From Halobacteroidaceae bacterium (GTDB lineage Bacteria; Bacillota; Halanaerobiia; B1SED10-174): a stretch of 39,272 bases of DNA. The translations under genes were made by a program, and so were the position numbers. The notes below the pieces were generated by a model that ran no database searches, had not been told where the DNA came from, and worked only from the letters and a program-made list of their open reading frames with translations. How positions within the stretch are numbered: position 1 is the stretch's first letter; the number at the start of each line of letters is the position of its first letter. Positions 17,007 through 25,250 of the stretch are shown piece after piece. Location: NCBI GenBank assembly GCA_003551665.1, contig PUNE01000155.1, positions 1 to 39,272 of the forward strand. Reading direction: 5' to 3'.

Positions 17007-17711
17007 ATGACTCAAAACAGCAAGCGAAATTTTTTCAAGAACTGGAGCTGGGTCCTGGTGCCGTTAATAGCAAAGGGGGGCCTTTTATGGCCTGCCCTGG
17101 GCCTGCTTTTAATTCCAATTATGGTTGCCCTGATCGGGATTGGGCTTTTACGGGGTAAATACTGGTGTGGCAATATATGCCCCCACGGCAATCTTTTTGA
17201 CCGCTTTATTGCACCGTTTTCCGCGGGGCGGAAATTCCCCGACCTGATAAAAGGGCCCGTTCTTAAATGGGGGTTTTTCCTCTTTTTCATGGGCATGTTT
17301 GCTTTCCGGGTAAGTGGGGTGTTGCAGCACTGGGGGGCTCTCGATTTCTGGAACCGGTTGGGTTTTGTCATGGTCATAAATTATTTTATCCCGACTATCC
17401 TGGGAATAACCATGGGACTGGCTATAAAACCCCGGGCCTGGTGTCGATTCTGTCCAATGGGGACCGTTGCCGAACTGAGCTACAGGCTGGGGCGTATACT
17501 GAAACTGAACAGAAAAACCGACCTTTCCGTAGCGGGTTCCAATCCGGAAAAATGCGCTGGCTGCGGCCTGTGCAACCAGGCCTGCCCACTGGAGCTTTAT
17601 CCCCAGCAGGCAATAAAGGATAAAGAACTCCAAGACCCCCGCTGTATAAAATGTTCAGAGTGTACAGCAAACTGCCCCCGGGGAATTCTTAACCTGCGCA
17701 GGGCGGTTTAG
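17007..17711 (+). CDS. NapH/RdxA-like membrane 4Fe-4S protein
   Basis: 234 residues with hydrophobic segments around 15-50, 85-105 and 118-142. The first cysteine motif is C54-x3-C58-P (CGNICPHG) and the second is C146-x2-C149-P (CRFCPMG), the membrane-edge motifs of the NosR/NapH/CcoG group. The C-terminal ferredoxin domain has two complete CxxCxxCxxxC sets (C183/186/189/193 and C213/216/219/223). It should pass electrons between the membrane quinone pool and a partner. No napA or nos genes are nearby, so the partner is unknown. SD TTGGAGGG precedes the ATG. Confidence 0.87.
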   Translation: MTQNSKRNFFKNWSWVLVPLIAKGGLLWPALGLLLIPIMVALIGIGLLRGKYWCGNICPHGNLFDRFIAPFSAGRKFPDLIKGPVLKWGFFLFFMGMFAFRVSGVLQHWGALDFWNRLGFVMVINYFIPTILGITMGLAIKPRAWCRFCPMGTVAELSYRLGRILKLNRKTDLSVAGSNPEKCAGCGLCNQACPLELYPQQAIKDKELQDPRCIKCSECTANCPRGILNLRRAV

Positions 17712-17721
17712 GAGAAAGAAG

Positions 17722-18435
17722 GTGAATTGCTTGAATCATAAAGTATTAAAACCCACACTGATGATATTGCTTTTTGTATTCTTTGCCCTCCCAATCCTTG
17801 CAGGGGAAAACTTTTCCCAGAAGACCTTTTCCCGCCCCTCCTTTACCCTCTTTTCACCACAGGATACAGATAGGTCCCCCGGACTCATTATTTTCTACCC
17901 CGGTGGGCGGGTTGAACACCAGGCCTATTTCTGGATCGGGAAAGCACTGGCAGAAAGGGGTTACCTGGTTGCAGTAGTTGATTTCCCGCTGGACCTTGCG
18001 GTTCTCGCTCCCAACCGGGCCAGAAGGGTCCAGGAAATTCTTCTCCAGGATGGCTGGAACTGGGAAGGGGAACCCATTATCGGAGGCCATTCTCTGGGGG
18101 GAGCCATGGCAGCCAGGTTTGCTGACAACAATACTGTGGGAGGTTTATTTCTCTGGGCAGCATATCCCCCCTCCTGGACCAACCTGACCGAGGCTGATTT
18201 CCCCGTTCTCGTTTTAATGGCAGAAAACGATGGCCTGGCAACAATAGAGGACGTGAAAAAGGGAATTACTCAACTCCCTGACCACACCAAAAGCTACCTG
18301 ATCAAGGGAGGTATCCACTCCTACTTTGGCCGTTATGGACCCCAGAGAGGCGACGGGGAGGCGGAGATAACCAGGGAAGAACAGGAAGGAGAAATTTTCC
18401 AACTCATGCTGGGATTTTTGGAGGAAGAACTCTGA
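17722..18435 (+). CDS. Exported alpha/beta hydrolase (Abhydrolase_5-like)
   Basis: 237 residues with a signal peptide (hydrophobic to about residue 25, ending near PILAGE). The nucleophile elbow is GGHSLGGAMA. The acid is probably the Asp in LMAENDG and the base His is in IKGGIHSYFGRYGPQRGDG, which closely matches the C-terminal signature of this hydrolase family. It follows the 4Fe-4S gene by 10 bp, so they are probably co-transcribed. Start: GTG 17722 after AGGAGAAAG; an in-frame TTG at 17731 is an alternative. The substrate is unknown; esterase or acyl hydrolase activity outside the cytoplasmic membrane is likely. Confidence 0.83.
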   Translation: MNCLNHKVLKPTLMILLFVFFALPILAGENFSQKTFSRPSFTLFSPQDTDRSPGLIIFYPGGRVEHQAYFWIGKALAERGYLVAVVDFPLDLAVLAPNRARRVQEILLQDGWNWEGEPIIGGHSLGGAMAARFADNNTVGGLFLWAAYPPSWTNLTEADFPVLVLMAENDGLATIEDVKKGITQLPDHTKSYLIKGGIHSYFGRYGPQRGDGEAEITREEQEGEIFQLMLGFLEEEL

Positions 18436-18450
18436 TAAACCCAAAAAATA

Positions 18451-18484
18451 AAAGGCCGCGTACCCCTGGGGGAACGCGGCCTTT
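18451..18484. terminator. Bidirectional terminator between hydrolase and peptide ABC operon
   Basis: AAAGGCCGCGT / ACCCCTGGGGGA / ACGCGGCCTTT: an 11-bp stem between converging genes, with A/T at both ends. The loop ACCCCTGGGG is itself self-complementary. Confidence 0.85.
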
Positions 18485-18498
18485 ACCGTTGTCAGAAC

Positions 18499-20031
18499 CT
18501 ACTGGTAACTCCAGTAGTTGATATAGTAAATCGGTCGCCTGAAGGCATTCCAGAGGTTATCCGGTATATACAGGTCCTCATTAAAGGCCTCCCCAATCAG
18601 CGGCCAGTAAAGAGGATAATCGGCAACATCGTCCATGGCAATTTCCTGCAATTCACGGTAGAGCTCCCAGCGTTTCTGAGAATCAACAGTCTGCATTATT
18701 TCATCAAGCAGGGCATCCACATCGGGATTTTCATAGGTCCCAAAAATGGGATTCCAGCTTGACTCCGAATGCCAGGACTCGACAAAACCAATTGGTTCAG
18801 GAACACCAGCACTCCAGCGTTCCCTGAACATTGGAGCCTCTCCCTCGGCTGTTACATCCAGGTATGTCCCCCATTCCAGGGTTACAACCTCGGCCTGGAT
18901 GCCGATCTGGGCAAGCTGCTGCTGAATCTGCTGGGCTTCCTGCACTCTCTCCCGGTAGCCCGCAGGAGCATAAATGGCGGTTTTAAATCCATCGGGATAT
19001 CCTGCCTCAGCAAGGAGTTCCCTGGCCTTATCCAGGTCTACATCATAGGCATTGGCATTCTCTGCATATGCCGGGTGGAAAGAGGGAATTCTTCCCCTGG
19101 CAGGAATGGCCATATCACCACGGGTAAGAGCAATCAATTCGTTGATATCGATGGCATAAGCAACTGCCTGCCGGACCCGAACATCACTGAATTCAGAGTC
19201 TTCTCTCTTGTTAAAGCAGATCCTGTGGTCTTCGAATTTCTGGTAGGTCTCGAAGCTCAGACCGGGAGCACCCCTGTCCTGCAGGTCCATAAATTCTTCT
19301 GCAGGCATTTCCGGCATGAAGTCTACCGCACCCGTTTCCAGCGCCATTATTGCTGTGGATAGTTCTGGATAGAAGCGAAATACGATCTCATCAATTTCTG
19401 CTTTTTTCCCCCAGTAATCATCAAATTTTTCCAGGACAATCCGGTTCCCCGGAGAATGCTCGACAAACTTGAAGGGCCCGGAACCGATTGGATTCCGCTC
19501 ATATCCTTCCCAGCCAACCTCTTCAATATAATCCTTGGGAAGCACGTGATTGCGGAGGCGGGACATGGTCAGAAAAGTCACGTTTGGCTCACTCAAAACT
19601 ACCGTAAGAACATAATCCCCTTCCATTTCCAGGCTTTCTATCCCAGTATAGTACCGGTGGTGCGGAGAGCCCAGTTCTTCGTCCATAAAGGCTTCAAAAG
19701 TAAATTTCACATCGTGGGCAGTAAGGGGATCTCCATTATGGAATGTAATTCCCTCGCGGATTACAAATGTATATTCACTTCCTGTTTCATCCACGGAGAA
19801 ACTTTCCACAACGGAATCATCGGCGATAAATTCCCCTTCCTCATCCAGTGTTACCAGGGGATCACAAATCGACCCCAGGACAAAACCGGTCTCAGTATCC
19901 TGGTAGGTAATGGGGTTAAGCTTGGAGGGCTCAACCTGTAGGGCAATACCTACAGAGGTCTGAGCCATAACCAGACCTGAAAAACCGAAAACCAGCCCCA
20001 ACATCAAAACCAAACAGATTATTCTCTTCAT
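18499..20031 (-). CDS. Peptide/nickel-type ABC transporter substrate-binding protein (SBP family 5)
   Basis: About 510 residues. The ATG at 20031 (MKRIICLVLM) has AAAGGTGG at proper spacing; the in-frame GTG nine bases earlier overlaps that site. The signal peptide ends at LVMA before QTS and has no lipobox Cys, so the mature protein is soluble. This is expected in a diderm periplasm and unusual for a monoderm Firmicute. Family 5 features include DPLVTLDEEG, YTFVIREGITFHNGDPLTAHDVKFTFEA and NPIGSGPFKF. It binds oligopeptides or a similar ligand and delivers it to the permeases. It is the last gene of its operon. Confidence 0.93.
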   Translation of the reverse strand: MKRIICLVLMLGLVFGFSGLVMAQTSVGIALQVEPSKLNPITYQDTETGFVLGSICDPLVTLDEEGEFIADDSVVESFSVDETGSEYTFVIREGITFHNGDPLTAHDVKFTFEAFMDEELGSPHHRYYTGIESLEMEGDYVLTVVLSEPNVTFLTMSRLRNHVLPKDYIEEVGWEGYERNPIGSGPFKFVEHSPGNRIVLEKFDDYWGKKAEIDEIVFRFYPELSTAIMALETGAVDFMPEMPAEEFMDLQDRGAPGLSFETYQKFEDHRICFNKREDSEFSDVRVRQAVAYAIDINELIALTRGDMAIPARGRIPSFHPAYAENANAYDVDLDKARELLAEAGYPDGFKTAIYAPAGYRERVQEAQQIQQQLAQIGIQAEVVTLEWGTYLDVTAEGEAPMFRERWSAGVPEPIGFVESWHSESSWNPIFGTYENPDVDALLDEIMQTVDSQKRWELYRELQEIAMDDVADYPLYWPLIGEAFNEDLYIPDNLWNAFRRPIYYINYWSYQ

Positions 20032-20075
20032 GAAATCCACCTTTCTATATTATTTTCCTCCCAAATCAACAGAGG

Positions 20076-21023
20076 TCAATAAAGATGGCAGGCAACACTC
20101 CTTCCGTCGGCCAGCTCCTTGAGCTCCGGTTCTATTTCCCGACAACGACTCTGGACATAAGGACAGCGAGGATTAAAATTGCAACCATCAGGAGGATTTA
20201 CCGGGCTGGGAACTTCGCCGGTTAGCTTAATTTCCGTTATTATTTTATCTGGATCGGGTTCAGGGACTGCTGCAAATAACCCCCTGGTATAGGGGTGGTG
20301 GGGATCCTCTAACAGAATTTCTTTGGGTCCGGTTTCTACAATCTTTCCCAGGTACATGACCCCCATTGTATCTGCAACAACCCGGATCAGGTTTATGTCA
20401 TGGGAAATGAAGAAAAAGGTTAGATCTCTTTCCCTTCGCGCTTTATCCAGGAGTTTCAATATTTTGGTCTGCACGGAAACATCAAGAGCCGAAGTGGGTT
20501 CATCCAGGAAAATTATTTCCGGTTCAACCACCAGGGCCCGGGCTACCCCAATCCTCTGTTTCTGCCCCCCGCTCAATTCGTGGGGAAAGCGAATCATGTG
20601 TTCTGTCTGCAGGCCCATTGCCTTTAAGGTTTCTACTACCTGGACCATTAATTCTCCCTTGCCCCGGGCCAGTCCGTGGATTTTTAGGGGGCGGGAGATA
20701 ATATCAAAAACCGTCATGCGCGGATTTAAAGCCAGGTGGGGATCCTGAAAAACCATGGCCATTTCTTTGCGCAGGGGACGCATTTGCCTGAAACCATAAC
20801 CGGTAATGTCCTTGCCACGGAAAAATACCTTCCCGTCAGTTGGCTCCAGGAGTTTGAGCATTACCCGGATCAGGGTGGATTTTCCACAACCTGATTCACC
20901 TACCAGTCCAAAAGATGTTCCCTTTTCAATTTTTAAATTAACCCCGTCCACGGCTTTTACAGGACCCGCCGGAGACGGGAAATGCTTTTTCAGGTTGCGA
21001 ACTTCTACCAGAGTTGAGTTCAT
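20076..21023 (-). CDS. Oligopeptide/dipeptide ABC transporter ATP-binding protein (DppF/OppF-like)
   Basis: 315 residues. Walker A GESGCGKST, Q-loop FQDPHLALNPRM, signature LSGGQKQRI, Walker B IIFLDEPTSALD and the H-loop FFISHDINLI are intact. The C-terminal oligopeptide-transporter extension has the Cys pattern CNFNPRCPYVQSRC, which can hold an iron-sulfur cluster in OppF-type subunits. It pairs with the second ATPase encoded 4 bp upstream. The start overlaps nothing and follows AGGAGG. Confidence 0.94.
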   Translation of the reverse strand: MNSTLVEVRNLKKHFPSPAGPVKAVDGVNLKIEKGTSFGLVGESGCGKSTLIRVMLKLLEPTDGKVFFRGKDITGYGFRQMRPLRKEMAMVFQDPHLALNPRMTVFDIISRPLKIHGLARGKGELMVQVVETLKAMGLQTEHMIRFPHELSGGQKQRIGVARALVVEPEIIFLDEPTSALDVSVQTKILKLLDKARRERDLTFFFISHDINLIRVVADTMGVMYLGKIVETGPKEILLEDPHHPYTRGLFAAVPEPDPDKIITEIKLTGEVPSPVNPPDGCNFNPRCPYVQSRCREIEPELKELADGRSVACHLY

Positions 21024-21027
21024 TCAT

Positions 21028-21990
21028 CTACCTCCTGTGGCAGGCCACGGAATGATTAGCTTTAATTTCTCTCAAAGGAGGGGCCTCTTGGCTGCAGACA
21101 GGTATTGCCTCCTCGCACCTGGGATGAAAACGACAACCTCCCGGAGGGTTAATCAGCCGGGGCACTGAACCAGGGATTTCTTCCAGTTGGTCAAGGGTAG
21201 TGGTAGCCCCAAGCACGGAATTGACGAGTTTTATCGTATAGGGATGACGGGGATCCTTAAATAAATCCCGCATGGAAAGGTTTTCTGCTATTCGCCCCGC
21301 ATACATAACCGAAACGTAGTCGCAGAGTTCACTAATTACAGCCAGATCGTGGGTTATATATAAAACCGTTAGGGAAAGCTTTTCCTTTAATTCCTTGAGG
21401 ACCTTGATAAACTGGGCCTGGATGGAAACATCAAGAGCAGTTGTTGGTTCATCGGCAATTAAAAGTTTGGGATTACAGGCCAGCATCATGGCAATCATGA
21501 CCCTCTGTTTCATTCCCCCCGAAAGCTGGTGGGGGTATCGATACATCAGGTTTTCAGCATCGGGGAGTTTAACCTGCTTGAGGGCCTGCAGGACCATTTC
21601 CTCGCGTTTTTCCGCAGGAGCTTTCCGGTGCAGGCGGATTGCTTCTTCAATCTGGTTCTTTATTGTAAACAGGGGATTGAGGGAAGAACCGGGATCCTGG
21701 AAGATCATGGCGATCTCTTTGCCCCTAATGGTTCTCTCAATTTTCCGGGGGCTCAAGCGTAAAAGATCCTGGTCCCTGTACAGGATTCGCCCACCTTTAA
21801 TCAGGGCATTATTGTCAAGCAGCCCGAGAATGGCCTGGCCGGTAACACTTTTTCCACAACCGGTTTCCCCGATAAGGCCGTGAAAGGTTCCCTGCAGGAT
21901 TGTCAGCTCAACACCGTCCAGTGCTTCCACGGGCCCTTCTTCAGTGGAAAAAGCCACCTGTAGTTGCTCAATTTTCAGCAGTTCTTCCAT
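21028..21990 (-). CDS. Oligopeptide/dipeptide ABC transporter ATP-binding protein (DppD/OppD-like)
   Basis: About 320 residues from the ATG at 21990 (MEELLKIEQLQVAF), which has AGGAG nine bases upstream; further in-frame Met residues upstream look non-coding. Walker A GETGCGKSV (the last residue is Val where the neighbour has Thr, though the Lys-Ser core is kept), Q-loop FQDPGSSLNP, signature LSGGMKQRV, Walker B LLIADEPTTALD and the H-loop YITHDLAVI are present. The C-terminal CRFHPRCEEAIPVC motif is the family extension. Confidence 0.93.
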   Translation of the reverse strand: MEELLKIEQLQVAFSTEEGPVEALDGVELTILQGTFHGLIGETGCGKSVTGQAILGLLDNNALIKGGRILYRDQDLLRLSPRKIERTIRGKEIAMIFQDPGSSLNPLFTIKNQIEEAIRLHRKAPAEKREEMVLQALKQVKLPDAENLMYRYPHQLSGGMKQRVMIAMMLACNPKLLIADEPTTALDVSIQAQFIKVLKELKEKLSLTVLYITHDLAVISELCDYVSVMYAGRIAENLSMRDLFKDPRHPYTIKLVNSVLGATTTLDQLEEIPGSVPRLINPPGGCRFHPRCEEAIPVCSQEAPPLREIKANHSVACHRR

Positions 21991-22094
21991 TGCTTTTTCT
22001 CCTCGTATAATAATATTTAGACCTATCATGCAAAACTGATCATTGTTAAAACCCATTAAAGGATTTTTTGTATTCCATTAGCATTAGTAGTCCC

Positions 22095-22141
22095 TGTTGT
22101 GGAGCCCGTGGATAACCTGTTATCCAGCATGATCCACAACA
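22095..22141. repeat. Nested inverted repeat in the peptide ABC operon
   Basis: The outer arms TGTTGTGGA (22095-22103) and TCCACAACA (22133-22141) enclose inner arms GGATAAC (22110-22116) and GTTATCC (22119-22125). Both pairs are perfect, so the RNA can form a two-tier hairpin in the 165-bp gap between the DppC-like and DppD-like genes. Several 9-mers inside resemble DnaA boxes (TTATCCACG and TGATCCACA). A transcript-processing or stability element is the simplest reading. Confidence 0.6.
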
Positions 22142-22155
22142 CTCTTTTCTTATTA

Positions 22156-23046
22156 CTAATTTCTCTTACTGGTAGGGTCAAACGCATCCCGAAGGCCGTC
22201 ACCGATAAAGTTAAAACCGAGGACGGTAAACATGATGAATATTCCTGCAGTAGTTGATATCCAGGGAGCCCTTGTTATATAATCCCTTCCTGCAGCAGCA
22301 ATGGACCCCCAGCAGGGAAGGGGGGGCTGAACTCCAACTCCTAAAAAACTCAAAGTTGCACTGGCAATAAGGGCTGTAGGCATCATAATACAGACCATAA
22401 TAATGGCCGTGGGCAGTACGTTGGGTAAAATATAACGAAGAATCACTGAAACAGTTGATTCTCCTGTAGCAAAGGCCGCTTCAACATAGTCCGACTCCTT
22501 GATTGAAAGGATTTTCCCCCGGACCATCCGGGCATAGGTAGTCCACCCAACCAGTCCTATTGCCAGGACCACGTTAAATAATCCCTGCCCCATGATTCCT
22601 GCAATGGCCATGGCCAGAATAATAACAGGAAAAGAACGGAGAACGTCCACGAGCCGCATGATAATCTCATCTATCCAGCCACCGAAATAGCCCGCAAGAA
22701 GGCCAAAAGAAATTCCGATGAAGCCCTCGAAAAGGACAATCAAAATACCGACCTGCAGGGCAATACGAGATCCATAGAGCAGCCGGGTTAAAAGGTCTCT
22801 CCCCAGCTCATCGGTTCCCAGAAGGTGCTCCCGGGAAGGAGATTCCAGCCGCCGGAAGGGATTGGTATCGTAAGGTTCATAGGGAGTAAGCAGGGGAGCA
22901 AAAATTGCAATGAAGATTACCAACAGGACAAAAGAAAGTCCCACAACTGAAAGCCGATTTCTTTTGAACCTTAACCAGGTCAGGTACATCTGGCCGGTTT
23001 TTTTCTGCTTTAAACTCGCAATTTCCTTCTGCAGGTCTTCGCTCAT
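22156..23046 (-). CDS. Peptide ABC transporter permease (DppC/OppC-like)
   Basis: 296 residues. It has a cytoplasmic N-terminal helix, then a first membrane segment (about 35-57), the OppC_N region, and the LLGTDELGRDLLTRLLYGSRIAL-type entry to the permease domain. The EAA-loop segment DYVEAAFATGES is present. It heterodimerises with the DppB-like subunit encoded directly upstream, with a 4-nt overlap. SD GGAGG precedes the ATG. Confidence 0.94.
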   Translation of the reverse strand: MSEDLQKEIASLKQKKTGQMYLTWLRFKRNRLSVVGLSFVLLVIFIAIFAPLLTPYEPYDTNPFRRLESPSREHLLGTDELGRDLLTRLLYGSRIALQVGILIVLFEGFIGISFGLLAGYFGGWIDEIIMRLVDVLRSFPVIILAMAIAGIMGQGLFNVVLAIGLVGWTTYARMVRGKILSIKESDYVEAAFATGESTVSVILRYILPNVLPTAIIMVCIMMPTALIASATLSFLGVGVQPPLPCWGSIAAAGRDYITRAPWISTTAGIFIMFTVLGFNFIGDGLRDAFDPTSKRN

Positions 23047-23981
23047 TTTTTTCCTCCCTCCACCCTTATCCGAGGATCAACGAGGCTGTAAACCAGGTCG
23101 GCAAAAAGGTTGGCAGCGACAACACTGAGGGCAATGATAAGCAGAACCCCCTGGACTACCGGATAATCTCTGGCCAGAACACTGTTAACCAGCAGGGAAC
23201 CCATCCCTCCCCAGGCAAATACAACTTCCACAACAACCGAACCTGCTATTACCCAGGGCAGTCGCAGGGCCAGCATGGTTATCATTGGGACCATCACATT
23301 ACGCAGGGCATGCTTGACAACAACCTGGAAGTAGCGGACACCCTTGGCCCGAGCAGCCTTAATGTAGCCTTCATTTAAAACTCCAAGCATTTCGGCCCGC
23401 ATTGGTCGGGCAAACCAGGCCTCTTCCTGCAAACCTATAGTCAGTGCGGGAAGTATCAGGGAAACAAAACCCGTAAGCCCCGCAATGGGAACCCAGCGCA
23501 GCTGGAGCCCGAAAATGTACAGGAAAATAATTGCCAGCCAGAAGCCGGGAATAGAAATCCAGAACATGGCCTGGAAAGTACATAAATAATCCAACCAGGA
23601 GTTCTGTTTTAGGGCTGCAAGAATCCCCAGGATGCTCCCCAGGGTTACGGAAATAAAAAGACCGGAAAGGGTTAGAAGCACAGTAATCCCAATCCGGTCA
23701 CTGATTAACTCTGTTACTGGACGATTGTACCTGATGGAAGTTCCGAAATCGCCTCGGGCTATGTTTCCCAGCCAGGTTAAATATTGAACGGGCAAAGGTT
23801 GGTCCAGCCCGTATTGGGCCCTCAGAATAGCGATATTCTCCGGAGTTGCATAGGGACCGAGCATTATTCGAACCGGGTCTCCGGGGGTCAGGTGAAGAAT
23901 CAAAAAAGTAACCAGTGTTACCCCTATTACTATGGGAATAGTTCTGACCAGTCTTTTGAGAACATAGCGCCCTTTTTTCAT
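23043..23981 (-). CDS. Peptide ABC transporter permease (DppB/OppB-like), first gene of the operon
   Basis: About 312 residues starting at the ATG at 23981 (MKKGRYVLKRLVRTIPIVIGVTLVTF); AGGAG lies seven bases upstream, whereas the ATG two codons earlier is too close. LTPGDPVRIMLGPYATPE, the Gly-rich loop and the EAA motif YIKAARAKGVR are typical. A TATAAT on the minus strand near 24113-24118 is a possible -10, without a convincing -35. The operon order permease-permease-ATPase-ATPase-binding protein is less usual than having the binding protein first. Confidence 0.94.
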   Translation of the reverse strand: MKKGRYVLKRLVRTIPIVIGVTLVTFLILHLTPGDPVRIMLGPYATPENIAILRAQYGLDQPLPVQYLTWLGNIARGDFGTSIRYNRPVTELISDRIGITVLLTLSGLFISVTLGSILGILAALKQNSWLDYLCTFQAMFWISIPGFWLAIIFLYIFGLQLRWVPIAGLTGFVSLILPALTIGLQEEAWFARPMRAEMLGVLNEGYIKAARAKGVRYFQVVVKHALRNVMVPMITMLALRLPWVIAGSVVVEVVFAWGGMGSLLVNSVLARDYPVVQGVLLIIALSVVAANLFADLVYSLVDPRIRVEGGKK

Positions 23982-24146
23982 ACCCATTCTCCTTTATCTG
24001 CAGGATAGTTAATTTTGGAGAAAACAAGTTTTTTCAAAAAATTAGGGCGAGAAAATTTCTGAATTTTCCCTCTGCCTAAAATAATTTCTACCCCGGGGGA
24101 AAAATTTCCTTTATTATACCCAAATTATTATGGCTATTAATGGAAA

Positions 24147-24166
24147 ACCCCGGTAATAACCGGGGT
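24147..24166 (-). terminator. Terminator of the APH/DUF1848 transcription unit
   Basis: ACCCCGGT / AATA / ACCGGGGT starts at the stop codon of the phosphotransferase gene. On the minus strand it is followed by TTTT. Confidence 0.8.
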
Positions 24167-25230
24167 CAAAATTTATCCAGTTCAGAAAGGGTTTTTTCCA
24201 CCCTCCTGGTTATTTCCAGCCGCTGTTCTGCTCCACTTGCCAGGTCAAAAGCCGGGTAAAAAATAAGGCTGATTACCTTTGTCTTTAACAAATCTGCAAT
24301 GACTTCTTCCGATATTTCCAGGCCGGGACCTTGCTCCAGGTATATTTCCAGGTCCCGCAGGCCCTGTTCCCTGCGAATTACTCCCTCTGGATGTAAGCCC
24401 CAGAATTTTTCTTCCCCATCCCACCAGATTACCGACCCGTGCAGGAGTTCAATCAGGTCAATATAAAAAATATCCGTTGAACAGAAATCAAAGTCAACCA
24501 ATCCAACAATTTCTTCTCCCCGGAAAAGGATATTGTTCCCGTAAAAATCATTGTGATTTACAATCCTGGGCAGATCCTGGTAAAACCCGCCCACTTTTTG
24601 TTTAATTTTTTCCAGCTCATCGGCCAGAAAGGTTGTTTTCTCTTCAAGTTCTCTTCCCGTTTCTCCCCCGATATTTTGCGCCGAATGTAAGTACCGGGAC
24701 TGTCCTTTTGCCAGGGGTCCCCGGAAATATTTTTCCCAGAATCCCAGGGGGATTTCTCCCAGGTAATCCATTTTCTTTATTTCCCGGGGAAAATCTCTGG
24801 ACAGAACCTGGTATTGTCCTAGAAAGCCAGCAAGCCCGGAGGAAATTTCAGAATAGGATTTTTCTGCAGCAGTTTTTTCATGGGGAATAAATTCCTGTAG
24901 TTCGTAGGTTCTTTTATTTTCATCGATCCCAAAAGTTGTTCCGTCCTTCTGGGAAACAATTCCAGGAGAAGGAAAACCATGTTCCCGCAGGAAAAGAAGG
25001 AAGTCATGGTCAGAAGCAACCTGTTGGGGCGTAAAACCGGAATCCCTGATCCTCAGGACAAAATCCCCCCTGCTTGACTTAATATAATAGTTGCTGCCAA
25101 TATTTCCCCCCAGCAACTGCTCTACTGCTATAATTTCCTTGCCCAGATCATACTTTTTCAGTATTTGCATTACTGTCAGTTCCAATTTTTCCCGATCCTT
25201 TCTTTTGGGTTTTCCCATTATTTTATGCAA
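24166..25230 (-). CDS. Aminoglycoside-phosphotransferase (APH)-fold kinase, CotS/homoserine-kinase type
   Basis: 354 residues with the protein-kinase-like APH fold. The catalytic loop HNDFYGNN (Asp228, Asn233) and metal-binding DFD (246-248, within GLVDFDFCSTD) are intact. The N-lobe begins with GGNIGSNYYIKSSRGDFVLRI. Such enzymes phosphorylate small molecules (amino acids, amino alcohols, sugars) in the cytoplasm; resistance activity should not be assumed. A TTG at 25230 follows AAAGGATGAAAGA at good spacing; the ATG at 25218 is an alternative. It lies 20 bp after the DUF1848 gene in the same direction, so the two are likely co-transcribed. Confidence 0.83.
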   Translation of the reverse strand: MHKIMGKPKRKDREKLELTVMQILKKYDLGKEIIAVEQLLGGNIGSNYYIKSSRGDFVLRIRDSGFTPQQVASDHDFLLFLREHGFPSPGIVSQKDGTTFGIDENKRTYELQEFIPHEKTAAEKSYSEISSGLAGFLGQYQVLSRDFPREIKKMDYLGEIPLGFWEKYFRGPLAKGQSRYLHSAQNIGGETGRELEEKTTFLADELEKIKQKVGGFYQDLPRIVNHNDFYGNNILFRGEEIVGLVDFDFCSTDIFYIDLIELLHGSVIWWDGEEKFWGLHPEGVIRREQGLRDLEIYLEQGPGLEISEEVIADLLKTKVISLIFYPAFDLASGAEQRLEITRRVEKTLSELDKF

Positions 25231-25250
25231 TCTTTCATCCTTTGCCTTCC

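Noticed and set aside
22095-22141. A replication origin, because of DnaA-box-like 9-mers
   Set aside because: No AT-rich unwinding region, no dnaA/dnaN/gyrase genes and only imperfect boxes, within a transporter operon.
24166-25230. An aminoglycoside-resistance gene
   Set aside because: Only the general APH kinase fold is supported. The chain length, neighbours and lack of mobile elements do not point to resistance.
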